Source: Diploptera punctata (Eukaryota; Arthropoda; Insecta; Blattodea; Blaberidae). Taken from it: 64,000 nt of DNA. Shown here one piece after another: positions 54,662 through 64,000 of the stretch (position 1 is the first letter of the stretch; every line of letters begins with the position of its first letter). The translations under genes and the position numbers were made by a program. The stretch is taken from NCBI GenBank assembly GCA_030220185.1, contig JASPKZ010007250.1:1277001-1341000 (forward strand), read 5' to 3'. Under the pieces are notes generated by a model, which worked only from the letters and a program-made list of their open reading frames with translations, ran no database searches and was not told where the DNA came from.

Positions 54662-54738
54662 GTTGCCTGAGTAGCTGAAGTGTTAGAGCACCAATGCATA
54701 GAGCTCTAGGTTTTGGATTCAAATCCTGGTTCAGATAG
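54662..54738 (+). ncRNA. tRNA-like sequence, SINE head
   Basis: TTGCCTGAGTAGCTGAAGTG, TTAGAGCACC, then GGATTCAAATCCTGG (T arm with perfect stem). It shares CCTGAGTAGC with the 10.2-kb sequence. The anticodon arm does not form a 5-bp stem with a 7-base loop, so a working tRNA is unlikely. Confidence 0.5.
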
Positions 54739-55380
54739 AATTTTTTTTCTTCAGAAGTGATTCAGATCATTAGCCTGAATGTATTAATTGACATCATAAG
54801 TAGCTATTTTCGTTTGTCTGATTTGATAAATGAAATTAATAATTATTTATAGAAACAGCATTGATATATTTATGGTTTACACCAGACTTTTATAATGTGA
54901 TAAGTGTACAAGCTCAAAACAGAACATATTTCATGAGGGCTCTAATATTTTTGTTTTATTTCCTTAAATGGTATATTTTTATAAATGCAGCTTTAAAATG
55001 TAGCAATTTGTGTGTTTTGGTGCCTCTGATTACCATTTAAAGTATTTTTAATATCTAGTGTTGCATCTGCAAGCGAAAAAATCTCCATTTTAAACAAGGT
55101 TTGAGATTTTATTACAGTAGTTAGACCAAACTTCTGGTAGAGGGATGTAACTTGGTACCTATAAATATGTGCAGGATAATAGTTTAATACTATGAAATAC
55201 AATATTTAATTAGAATTAAAATTAATGTCATCAGTGTGATCATTCCGGCCTTCATTAGGTTTTTTCAAGTAATGAAATGTCCCCTGTATTGGTTACCAGC
55301 CATCCACAGAGCAAGACTAATGGTAGGGCTGCTACCTTATAGCCTATAGTCACGCGTTCAAAATATAGAATTTCCTCCAT

Positions 55381-55757
55381 GCCGCGGTGGACTAGTGGTT
55401 ATGCTCCTTGCCTCTGGTCCCGAGGGTCGCGGGTTCAAACCCGGCCAGGGTTGATGGATTTTTAGGACGGAAAAATCCAAGGAGCAAGTCCTCCGGGAGG
55501 GACTTTAAGCCGTGGGTCCCGAGTCTGAAGATTTTCAGGCTCGTAAAAAATCCTTAAGCCTGAATGAAAAGGCCTCTAAGTAAAATTTACCAAATTTTCC
55601 CGTCCTAGTACTACCTTGGTTTCCTAGATGTCAGTATGAGGCGGAACGCTGACCACGTACCACTCAAAATGACATCTATACGAAAAAAGTGTAACTAAAT
55701 TAGTATGGTTCAAATTCTTCCCAGTATGGGGAGAGCGCCTAAATCTCTGTAAAAGGG
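55381..55757 (+). mobile_element. SINE family B, full length, well preserved
   Basis: CCGCGGTGGACTAGTGGTTA, box B GGTTCAAACCCGGCC, GGACGGAAAAATCCAAGGAG, and on to GAGAGCGCCTAAATCTCTG. The best-preserved copy in the window. Confidence 0.9.
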
Positions 55758-56008
55758 AAAATATAGGCTTACAACAATACAGTTTGATGAGATGGTTATA
55801 GTGTTTCAATATACTCCCACTGGACATAGGGACCAAGGAAGATCAAAACATTGGATGGAAATATCAAGACCATCTTCATAGATTTACAGTCAAAGGTCAC
55901 GTGACCTAAAACTGATTTATTCATGACGATAAAATTAATATCGTAATTTACAATTTATCATTTTATAAGAGACATTCTAACAATTGCCATAATAAGTAAA
56001 TTTTAGTC

Positions 56009-56320
56009 TCCCACTATAGCTGAGCAGTTTAAGGGATCTTACCTTGGTGCAGAGCTATGGATCTTCCAGTAGTTCGGTCACCATGGAAAAATAAATTTTC
56101 TTATAGAATTTCTGGCAATATGGGACCAGTGCCCATGTAGCATCTTGAGGAATTTGGGTAGTATAATATATAGCAGCTTCATATTGAGAAAACTACTAGA
56201 TATAACGGCTGGGGAACCCAACATGCTTACCACATGTCATCCGAATACTGGCTGGATGATCATCCATTTCTGCACTTAACACATGTTGTTGGATTCTAGG
56301 CCTGTTGCACCATTGATTTA
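56009..56320 (+). mobile_element. SINE family E, diverged copy
   Basis: CTCCCACTATAGCTGAGCAG, GGTGCAGAGCTATGGATCTT, then a body paralleling 13.4 and 57.4 kb (ATAACGGCTGGGGAACCCAA, CATGCTTACCACATGTCA). Confidence 0.75.
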
Positions 56321-56394
56321 AATGAAATTTCCTGAATAAAACAACAAGGGAACCTTACATTTTCTCACAATGACTTGCTACATCTTGACCCCAC

Positions 56395-56500
56395 GTGTTG
56401 CCAAAAAATTTAATCAGTTTAAAAATTCCAACCCATCGGAATCAAATTCACAACTTTCTGGTTTGTAGTGTATTGCCATAACCAACTAGACTGCGTAAGA
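56395..56500 (-). repeat. tRNA-like SINE head
   Basis: Minus strand TCTAGTTGGTTATGGCAATA ... GAATTTGATTCCGATGGG with a weak box B. Body text TTAATCAGTTTAAAAATTCC resembles SINE family C (GGTCAGTTTAAAAATCCTGA). Confidence 0.5.
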
Positions 56501-56639
56501 TATAGAAAGTAAATATCTGTTTAGGAATATTCAGTATGTTTTTTTTATTAATGCCACCAGGTTGTCTTTTATGACATTTCTGGCTTTCTTCCCTGGCATT
56601 GGCAGAATTGTAATCCATTTCTTAGGTTGGGGCACCTGG

Positions 56640-56805
56640 AAAGTGGAGTTACGTAACCTAAACTTAACTTAAATTCCAGACCATGGGCACCACAGGAATA
56701 ATTCCCTTTAAGGAAAAATTTCTATGGTTTGACTGGGAATCAAACCCAAGACTTCAGAAACTGTAGTCAGAAACGCTGACCACTAGCCCATGAGGCTGGT
56801 CTGTT
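56640..56805 (-). repeat. tRNA-like SINE head, second
   Basis: Minus strand ends in the order AGCCTCATGGGCTAGTGGTC, then GGGTTTGATTCCCAGTC, a box A/box B pair at tRNA-like spacing. Confidence 0.5.
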
Positions 56806-57254
56806 CAGTATATATAGAGATCTTCAGTTCATATATGTAGATGAACATTTTCCATATCATTGTATGAAATATATAAGGACTAAGTGCTATTGATCTTATA
56901 GTTACATCCTTCTCCAGCAGAGTGGCCTAGTTTACACAGTATTAAGTAAGGATCCGGTGGTTGGTTTGATTGCCATACTACATGCATGCCCACCCAGAGG
57001 TTGTGAACAAAGACAGTATCAAATACACTTTTTTTGTCTTGTTTTTAGATATTTCTTGTAGTGGTTTAGTTTTAATTTGATAATAGCATGCCATTTCATT
57101 GTCGTAGTATTGTACTATTCTAAATATGAGGCCTGATATTTTTACCCAAATATAAATTCTCATTAATTTTAATGTACATTATTAATCACAGAAAAATACA
57201 AAACAAGTATAACATGATTAATGAAGTTAGGCACAACTTTGCAGAAATTCATTA

Positions 57255-57910
57255 AATATAAAATAATTTAGTAATAATTCTGTTAAAAGAGTCAACAATC
57301 AATCTGGGATGCAAATATGTCCAATTAAAACCACAGATACCAGTAAAAGAGATAAAACAAGACAAGAAAAATACCCAAATTGATCCTAACACATGTTTTG
57401 CCCTTGAACAAGGCATCATCAGAGTGATGTCCCGCCCCATAGCCAAGTGGTTAAGGCATGATGCCTTGGCACAGAGCTACAGGACTTGCTGGTTCGAGTC
57501 TCCATGAGGGAAGAAATTTTCTCATAGAATTTCACCCAGCATCGTGAAGAATTTGGGAAGCTACAATAATAGTGGCTTCAGGTAGAGAAAACCAGCTATA
57601 ACGACTGGGGAACCCGACATGCTGACCATGTCACCCCTATACTGGCAGGATAGTCATCTACCTCTGTGATTAACACATATAGATGTGAGGCAAGCAGCCG
57701 TCTGGTAAGCCAAGGGCCTTCTAGGCTTATCGTTACGTTTAGATACAGCATATATATAGGTGGAGCTTGTTCAAGGGCAAAACACATGTCAGGATCAAGT
57801 TGGGTATGTTTCTTATCTTGTTTTATCATCATTACTGGTATCTGAGGTTTTAATTGGACATGTTTGCACATCAGATTGATTGATGACTCTTTTAGCAGAA
57901 TTGCCAATAA
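57255..57910. mobile_element. Penelope-like foldback P7 interrupted by SINE E
   Basis: 57285-57426 and 57765-57900 are inverted arms (CCAATTAAAACCACAGATAC against GTATCTGAGGTTTTAATTGG with small changes). The minus strand at 57422 reads CTGATGA, GCCTTG/CAAGGGC helix II, then AAAAC in place of GAAAC. This is a near-complete hammerhead with the catalytic-core G changed. Confidence 0.65.
57427..57735 (+). mobile_element. SINE family E copy
   Basis: TGTCCCGCCCCATAGCCAAG, TTGGCACAGAGCTACAGGAC, box B GGTTCGAGTCTCC, ending near GGCAAGCAGCCGTCTGGTAA. Inserted exactly in the loop side of the P7 foldback. Confidence 0.85.
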
Positions 57911-58087
57911 GGTAAATTGTTTTATTTTATAAAAGTATAACTTTAATTAATTTTCATAAACTAAATAGTTGAAATAAGATTTAAATTAAAATTCTTTATA
58001 CCTCTCCTCGTATCCAGTCTTCTAATTATATTAAATATATGTAGGAAATAACGCTATGAGATTTATTTTAATTATATTTCAGTTGAC

Positions 58088-58160
58088 TATTTTCGTCGCT
58101 AACTGTGCGACGAAACTAGTCTGCATAAAAATCAAGAAATATGAGGTTAGTCAAAATGTA
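58088..58160 (+). repeat. Penelope-like 3' end, solo
   Basis: TCGTCGC TAACT GTGCGACGA AAC is a strong hairpin followed by AAAC. The end AATATGAGGTTAGTCAAA is the family terminus. The upstream TTGACTA does not match CTGANGA, so the hammerhead core is lost. Confidence 0.55.
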
Positions 58161-58187
58161 CAACTCAAATATAATTAATTCTTTGAC

Positions 58188-58565
58188 TTAGGCTTTCACG
58201 GCCGGAGTTATTATGATGATCTTGTAGAAGATTTCCAGGCTGTTGGCCGTGATCTTGAGGCTTGTAGTTCCCCAATGTTTCGCCAGAGACTGCATCCGGC
58301 ATCCTTAACATCAGACAGCAACCTCATTGGTGCAATAGAAGACCCTAATGCTAACCAACCAGAAGGCAGATACAATTTACAAAGTAACGGACCGCGCAGA
58401 GAACACGCCGTGGATAAATGTATAAATAGGACATGTAGTCAACAAAATTGCCAGTTTCAAGACAACCCTTGAGGATGCCGGACGCGGTCTGTGATGAAAC
58501 ATTGGAGAACTACAAGCTGCAAGATCATGGCCAACAACCCAGAAATCTTCTACAAGATCATAACT
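58188..58565. mobile_element. Penelope-like foldback P8
   Basis: Inverted arms: GATGATCTTGTAGAAGATTT (58214) against AAATCTTCTACAAGATCAT (58543), and CTTGTAGTTCCCCAATGTTT (58262) against the plus text AAACATTGGAGAACTACAAG. GATGAAACATTGG and its partner are the remains of the GAAAC side of a hammerhead; CTGANGA is not present. The middle (58305-58440) carries ATCAGACAGCAACCTCATTG and is unassigned. Confidence 0.65.
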
Positions 58566-59149
58566 AATTCTAATTATATATTGAAATATATTTGTACAAG
58601 AGTAATATGTATGTATGAATTAGTAGTGAAAGAATTAGTAGCAATTTGTAGTAGAAGTCATCTAATGCCCAGGAGATCTTGGATGATCTCCATTCTCCAT
58701 CCCAAGGTTGATGCCAAAAGTTTTGAAGTGCAGAGCATATTGTGAAATTAGGCAACCAAGTAAATATGACCAATTCTTAGACAGAACTAAACCATTGCTT
58801 CATGTCTTCTGGCACTGAAGTTTTAATTATAGTTGACTATGATTTAATTAATGCTGTCATCAGACCATTTTTCTTTAAGTTCTGATCTTATTAGTCTGTT
58901 CATTTTACTGAATAGAGAACTACATCTCCTTGTGATCATTTCAATCTTAAACTATCTTGAATGAATCAATCAGATTTCAAATGTTTAAAACATCTTTCCT
59001 TCTTTTTCCGTAAACTAAATACAAATTCAACAAATTTTGATGGTGAAATTCTAGCAATTCTCTTAAGTTTACAATTTTTTTTATATCACATTTCAAAATT
59101 TTACAAAGGTTGTAATTAATTCTATATGACTCCAACGGGGATATACTTG

Positions 59150-59650
59150 CTATAACACAGGATATAACCCCCAAAACTATCAACAGTAACGAATGTCATA
59201 AAATAATAAAACAATTATCCTGCTTACATAAAAAAGTTGTGCTTCAATGGATTCTGGCCCATTGTGGAGTGGCAGACAATGAAGCAGCTGATTTTCTAGC
59301 CAAGAATGAGAGCAAAATTGTCTCCAACTCAACTTGTACTTCAGTTTACCTTCACTCTATCAAAAGAATCAAATAAATATAACAATAAACTTAGAGAAGA
59401 ATACCGGTACACCACCAAAACATCTGGAAACGTATGGGAAAATTTACAACTTACGAAATTACTACATTACAAAGAAAATTGATAGACTGTCTAAATAAAC
59501 ACCTAAATGTTTTTTCTCCAATCTAAATTAAGGTATGGAATGAAACTATCTTCTCCATTGCATATCTTTTGTAGAAGAGACCAGTCTTTCTGCTAAATAT
59601 TGGAGTGCAAGAGAGCAAATGATTTCATTGTCAAGTGCCCAACATTACAT
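59150..59650 (+). mobile_element. LINE RNase H fragment
   Basis: The plus frame at about 59245-59330 reads VVLQWILAHCGVADNEAADF and LAKNES: the last catalytic segment of a LINE RNase H domain (the family has W(I)PxHxGVxGNExAD). Stops follow. This points to a Jockey/I/LOA-type LINE that once carried RNase H. Confidence 0.75.
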
Positions 59651-59871
59651 ACCAACTTTTTATTTTATACCTCCAGTCACGTCTGTTTTCTCAGTCACCG
59701 TTCTAGAGTCCTCTGTTCTTCATTGCCTCCATAATTCCCTCAATTATTTTCTAGGGGTTGAACATTCAATGTCGTTCTTATTATTTGATTTCTAAATTTA
59801 TCCTCCCTTGTTTTTCCAGTTACTTATATAAACATTTCATTTCTGCTCTTTTTTTTTTCCTATTTATCCAA

Positions 59872-60110
59872 TTTTCTTCTTCTTCTTCCTTCCAAGTATT
59901 AGGCCAAGGCCTGTTACGATCCTATAGAACATTTTCCCTCCAGCGTTTCATAGGACGGCCCAGAGATCTTCATCCTCTTGGTATATAATTATAAACAGTT
60001 TTGGGGATCCAATTTGAACTCATTCTTTCAAGATGGTGTTTCCAATTTAGTTGGTATTGTTTAATATATTCTAAAATTGGCGTAGTCTTCAATTCTTTTA
60101 AGATTATCCA
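59872..60110 (-). mobile_element. LINE family L3, 3' end copy
   Basis: TTCTTCTTCTTCCTTCCAAG tail, then the same text as 46.3 kb. Minus strand ILKELKTTPILEYIKQYQLN, WKHHLERMSSNWIPKTVYNY. Confidence 0.85.
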
Positions 60111-60339
60111 ATCTTTTCTTCCATAAAATAGTGTCTGGATATATGTTGAGTTATAAACTGACATTTTTTTTTATTTCTATTCTATTTCCTTCTTTTATAG
60201 GAGTCATTCAGATTAAAAAATAAATAAAGTCAATAATAATAATAAGTAGGTGTATATTTACAGAAGGAAACTGGGTAGTTTTCCAAGATATTCACATTAT
60301 GTACACAATATATTTTTATGTATAAATGAATAATGGATA

Positions 60340-60605
60340 TAAATAAATAGTGAGTCGCGAAAATCTCAGCTCATACTCCACAATCTTCAAGCACAGGACT
60401 GCAGTTTCTGGAGGCATCCCTCCTATCTTCAGCCATCTTTACAAGTGTTGAATTTTGGTCTACACCTTCCATCTTCAAGGTTGCCATCTAGTGTTGATTT
60501 GATAAACTTTGTGATCAAATTTAGGAGCGATACCTCCAGAAACTGCAATCCCATGCTTGAAAATCACGGAATATGAGATAAGATTTCATGACTCACTATT
60601 TATTG
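60340..60605. mobile_element. Penelope-like foldback P9 with hammerhead core ending in GTC
   Basis: Arms 60360-60440 and 60525-60600 are inverted (CTCCACAATCTTCAAGCACA against the plus CCCATGCTTGAAAATCACGG side). Minus strand at 60431 down to 60395: CTGAAGA, GGAGG GATG CCTCC, GAAACTGCAGTC. All core positions are present, with helix III AC/GT and the classic GTC triplet. The flanking ATGG/CTGT can form helix I. Confidence 0.8.
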
Positions 60606-61329
60606 GTAAATAACTGGAAAACCTCATAATGTTATTTTCCATAATTAATTTAGGATAATGGATATAAAGGTTCTAATTTCTTGCCCTGAAAATATTATTG
60701 TTTGCCATTCTCGTGGCACTACTGTTTTAAATTAAGTAATTAATAATGATAATTATGATGATAATATAGATACAATGCCTCATATTTAGTATATTAACAT
60801 ATGACTTTACATGTATAACATAATTATATGAAATTGATAAGTTTGGACCAGATTCTCGTAGTTTTAATGCTTATTTTTTATTTTTAATGTAGAATAAGAT
60901 AAGTTGGATTGACAGAAATAGTACCCGATAGCAAAAAGTTACGCTTGCTGTTTCTGTCAGTGCGACTGGAAAGTACCTTTCAGTTCTAGTAACTCTTCCT
61001 AGTCCAGTTTGTTTTGCCTTCCTAAAAAGTGTATCTGTTGTTCCTGAGGAAAGTGTTTTGTTTATATTTGTTGTTTGTAAGGGTGCTCCGGTACCCAAGG
61101 CTCAGGTTTGTGATTGTGAAACTGTGTTCACAATAATGTGATGTTATCCTCGATAGTGAGATATAATATTAATAATAGTAATAAGATATACATTTTTTGG
61201 AATGGTTAAGTTGGTACTGGGAAGCAGTAGTTTTGTAGAAAAAATAGAATTGTGATGAATTCAGAACTGATTTAGTATTGGGTAATTCCATGCAAAACAA
61301 TATGGTGCAAAGGTCAATAACTCAAAATT
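60606..61329. other. AT-rich spacer, nothing recognised
   Basis: An open frame at 60871-61098 (minus) has no known domain. Confidence 0.35.
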
Positions 61330-61520
61330 CATAAAATTAAAATGAGTTGTACATCATCTCACCTCATACACTTCTGTTTTTGACAGCACAGAAACAGTTG
61401 TCTCTATCTTCTACCATCTTTTCGACTGTTGAATTTTTTGCCTTTGTCATTGTCTTCTAAACTATTATCTAGTGTTGATTTGCAATAAAGTATATATATT
61501 ATTCTGCAATAATGTATATA

Positions 61521-61836
61521 AGTCCACTGCTGTGGTCTCGAGGTAGCGTGCTGCCTTGTCACGCAGCGGGCCCGTGTTCGATCTGCGGTCGGGGCAGTTT
61601 TTCTGGGTGAGGTTTATATCGGGGTTTTTCCTCACCTGTAAGACAAATGTCAGGAAAACTTTAAGGCCCAAACAGTCCCCGAAATCATATGGCCATTATC
61701 ATCATCATCCTTCACCGGTGTGGAAAGCAACGGGAAGCTATCACACCTACAATTTCCTAGTAAAGCTGCAAGCATAGCATGAAAATGCTATGATTGCAGT
61801 GAAGGACCTGCCTTCGGGCAGAATTACTATGGATGG
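61521..61836 (+). mobile_element. tRNA-derived SINE family A, perfect 13-bp TSD
   Basis: Full head, body, CAT tract and tail ending ACTATGGATGG. Flanked by AATAATGTATATA at 61508-61520 and 61837-61849, a perfect duplication. This proves the element ends and suggests a recent insertion. Confidence 0.95.
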
Positions 61837-61849
61837 AATAATGTATATA

Positions 61850-62726
61850 TGAAGGGCTTAAGGCAATATCATGTTAAGCCACATATTGTTCTTTCAGAGA
61901 TATAACAATTTTAATTTTTTCTAATTATAAATACTAATTGGACAGTATTGTTGTTAATACATTGTGTGTCTATATGTTTTAACTCATCACTGACACACTT
62001 ACAAATGATTTTTTGGTCGATGTGACTAATTTCTTATACTTACCAATATTGTTGTTACTGGAAGTAAGTCAACGTTCCCACATCTAACCTGGTTGCTATA
62101 CAAACAAAAGAAATCGCAATGCTGATATGGACTCAAAAAGCACACGTTCAGTAAATAAAATAAAACATTTCTTGAATGTTTTGTACACTAACTCATACCT
62201 TTCTTTAGACTTTTCTGGAATTAATGCAGAACATCCCACTCTCCAGGCTTCTTCAATTTCTCTATCATCTACATGACTCCTTCCATAATAAAATTATCAA
62301 ACAGATTCTAATCACGGTACTACATATAAAAATGTTTCCACAGCCAACAATCCTTGCTTATAATAAAACAAATGAAAAGCTACATAGCAACGATCACCAA
62401 ATGTTTCTTCCTCATAGAAGTAATTTACATCCAACCAATATTTTAATTCATTTATTACTATATTTAATAAAAATTAGTCACATCGACCAAAAAATAGTAT
62501 GCAATCACATATGAGGTAAGCACGTAACAGATCTCGAAAATTGTAAAAAATCTTGGCGCAAGCCCCTCGTTTTTTCAAACTTTTTCTCGATCAGTAACAA
62601 GTGCTTACCTCACTTGTATCGTAATATTCTATTATGGATATTTCAATACATTTATTTGCTATCATTGTAATAAATGACATTTCTTAGCAGAATGTGACTC
62701 GTCATGTTACTGCCCTAAGCCCTTCA
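61850..62726. mobile_element. Non-autonomous TIR element, TGAAGGGCTTARGGCA ends, TATATA target
   Basis: Left end TGAAGGGCTTAAGGCAATAT. The right end is the inverse of TGAAGGGCTTAGGGCAGTAA; weaker matching continues inwards. TATATA lies on both sides (61844-61849, 62727-62732). Inside, 62000-62040 and 62470-62500 form another inverted pair (TTTTGGTCGATGTGACTAAT / ATTAGTCACATCGACCAAAA), followed by CATATGAGGTAAGCAC, a Penelope-like terminus. No transposase frame. The superfamily is not decided. Confidence 0.75.
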
Positions 62727-63180
62727 TATATAAGGAAAAAAAAGAAATTTGGACACTCACACAAAAGAATGCTTTAGAAATATTAAAGATGGTCAAATTG
62801 AGCAATCGGCAATTACAGCTGATAGTTTGCTAGAGAATCATAAAATTGAAAAAGAAACTAAACTTTTGAAACATTTGATGAAGCCCTTGGAAATAAGAGT
62901 TTGGGAAAAGATATACATTCAGAAGAACAAATTTAGATCCATTAATTTTGAAATTCCCGGCAAACAAGATTTAATCTCAAAGTTCTTCTAATCAACACTC
63001 AGCTTAGAACATGATGATGAAGGCAAAATTTCAACAGTTGAAAATATGGCTGAAGATAGGGATGACTGTTCCTGAAATCGCGGTTCTGTGCTGTGAAAGA
63101 CACAGAGTGTATGAAGTGAGATGATGTAAGAATTACCTTAATTTTATTAATTTGAAAGCCTCATGATGTTAATCCCCATC

Positions 63181-64000
63181 ATAAGTTTTACGAAACTCGA
63201 AATTCATTCAAAATTGTATATTTAACTCTTTACGTAATATATTTGATTCTTGCACAAAATCATGCTTCCATTAGCTACCTTTTAAATGTTATGGACAGTT
63301 GAAATACTGATTTTATTTGAGAATGCAGACTTATTTTCAATTTTTTTCTTGCTCATAGGAATAATTACAAAAAAGTTATGATATTGTTAGATAGCTTACA
63401 AAAAGTTATTTTGGGGAAGTTGTTAAAATTGGATTTGAAGATATTTAAGATTATATTTTTAAAAACACCATTACATAAAACTCAATGATTAAATTCACAT
63501 ATAAAAATATGTAAAATTTTACAGAACGTTTGCATTAATTTGTAAAATTTTTGTAATGGAATCTTTAGAAATAAAGATATAACAAATTAAAAAAAAACTC
63601 CACATAAAGGGGTGGAATAATTTGCTTATAAGCTATGCTGCTGCACTGATCACTCCTGCTGGCTACTGCAAAGTATGTCTGTGTTGGGTGATCTGTTGTC
63701 AGCACACAGCATGCAACTTTCAACCTTAACGACAATAGTTCCAATTCTTGTTTATTTAATATTTCCTGAACTTTTAGAGAGTACATCGTAAAAATTGTTG
63801 TGATGGATTAAGAATCAACACTTTTGAAATTCATATTAAAGTACCATTGAGGTTATGTTAATAAGATATTAATTATATAATTTTTACCTGGCAAGTCAGT
63901 CGTCCTCAACTATATTTATAATGGATTAAGAAATTGTTTACCTCACTGTAAAAAAGGAACACAGTAGGAAACTTACTGAGTTTTAAAAATATTAACTTTA
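63181..64000. other. AT-rich end of window, nothing recognised
   Basis: No domain-bearing frame; a short less AT-rich piece at 63640-63720 has no match in the window. Confidence 0.35.

Larger units (their letters stand above)
61330..63180 (+). mobile_element. Penelope-like element P10 split by a TIR element and a SINE
   Basis: Inverted left end at 61330-61490 (CATCATCTCACCTCATACAC). GIY-YIG tail at 62738-62990: RNLDTHTKECFRNIKDGQIE-like, then EKIYIQKNKFRSINFEIPGK. 3' end at 63000-63135 with GTATGAAGTGAGATGATG. The hammerhead at 63050 reads CTGAAGA, AGGGA...TTCCT, GAAA; helix III is unclear. The body is interrupted at TGCAATAATGTATATA by the two later insertions described separately. Confidence 0.8.

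Overview
The window looks like a piece of an AT-rich, intron-rich insect genome, most likely a polyneopteran and probably a cockroach or termite (Blattodea). That placement is inferred from the wording of the host protein and from the repeat families; no database search was possible. There are no bacterial features. The one recognisable host gene is a plus-strand proton-coupled amino acid transporter of the SLC36 (PAT / pathetic-like, Aa_trans) family. Its coding exons lie at about 20.2, 26.1, 28.0, 32.3, 35.2, 37.1, 42.2 and 47.6 kb, and a possible alternative 5' exon lies at 14.5 kb. All introns are GT-AG, all phases agree from 26.1 kb to the stop codon, and the conserved core is about 410 residues. 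The exon at 20.2 kb carries a well-placed ATG that is one base out of frame with the rest, next to an A5 run. This suggests a one-base homopolymer error, or a real lesion.

Layout: 0-14.5 kb is upstream sequence full of repeats (tRNA-derived SINEs, truncated LINEs, a hAT-like MITE, a hairpin-headed repeat here called M). 14.5-47.8 kb is the transporter, with 1.7-6 kb introns packed with nested mobile elements. 47.8-50.2 kb is 3' UTR and quiet flank. 50.2-51.9 kb is a decayed piggyBac bounded by TTAA. 52-64 kb is AT-rich sequence with more SINEs, LINE scraps and Penelope-like fragments.

The most unusual content is a population of Penelope-like element (PLE) ends. Several carry remains of a GIY-YIG endonuclease domain. 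Many are inverted, foldback copies. At least eight carry an intact hammerhead-ribozyme core (CTGANGA, helix II, GAAA), and most of these have a very short helix III ending in GTA or GTC. Hammerhead motifs in PLEs are known in principle; the density and variety here, inside the introns of one gene, deserve a closer look. Other points: a nuclear copy of mitochondrial 16S rRNA plus tRNA-Trp inside a SINE; element M inserted into the YADD box of a LINE, which defines its ends exactly; a roughly 520-bp palindrome made by M inserting into itself; a TIR element built around 51-bp tandem repeats; and several insertions datable by target-site duplications.
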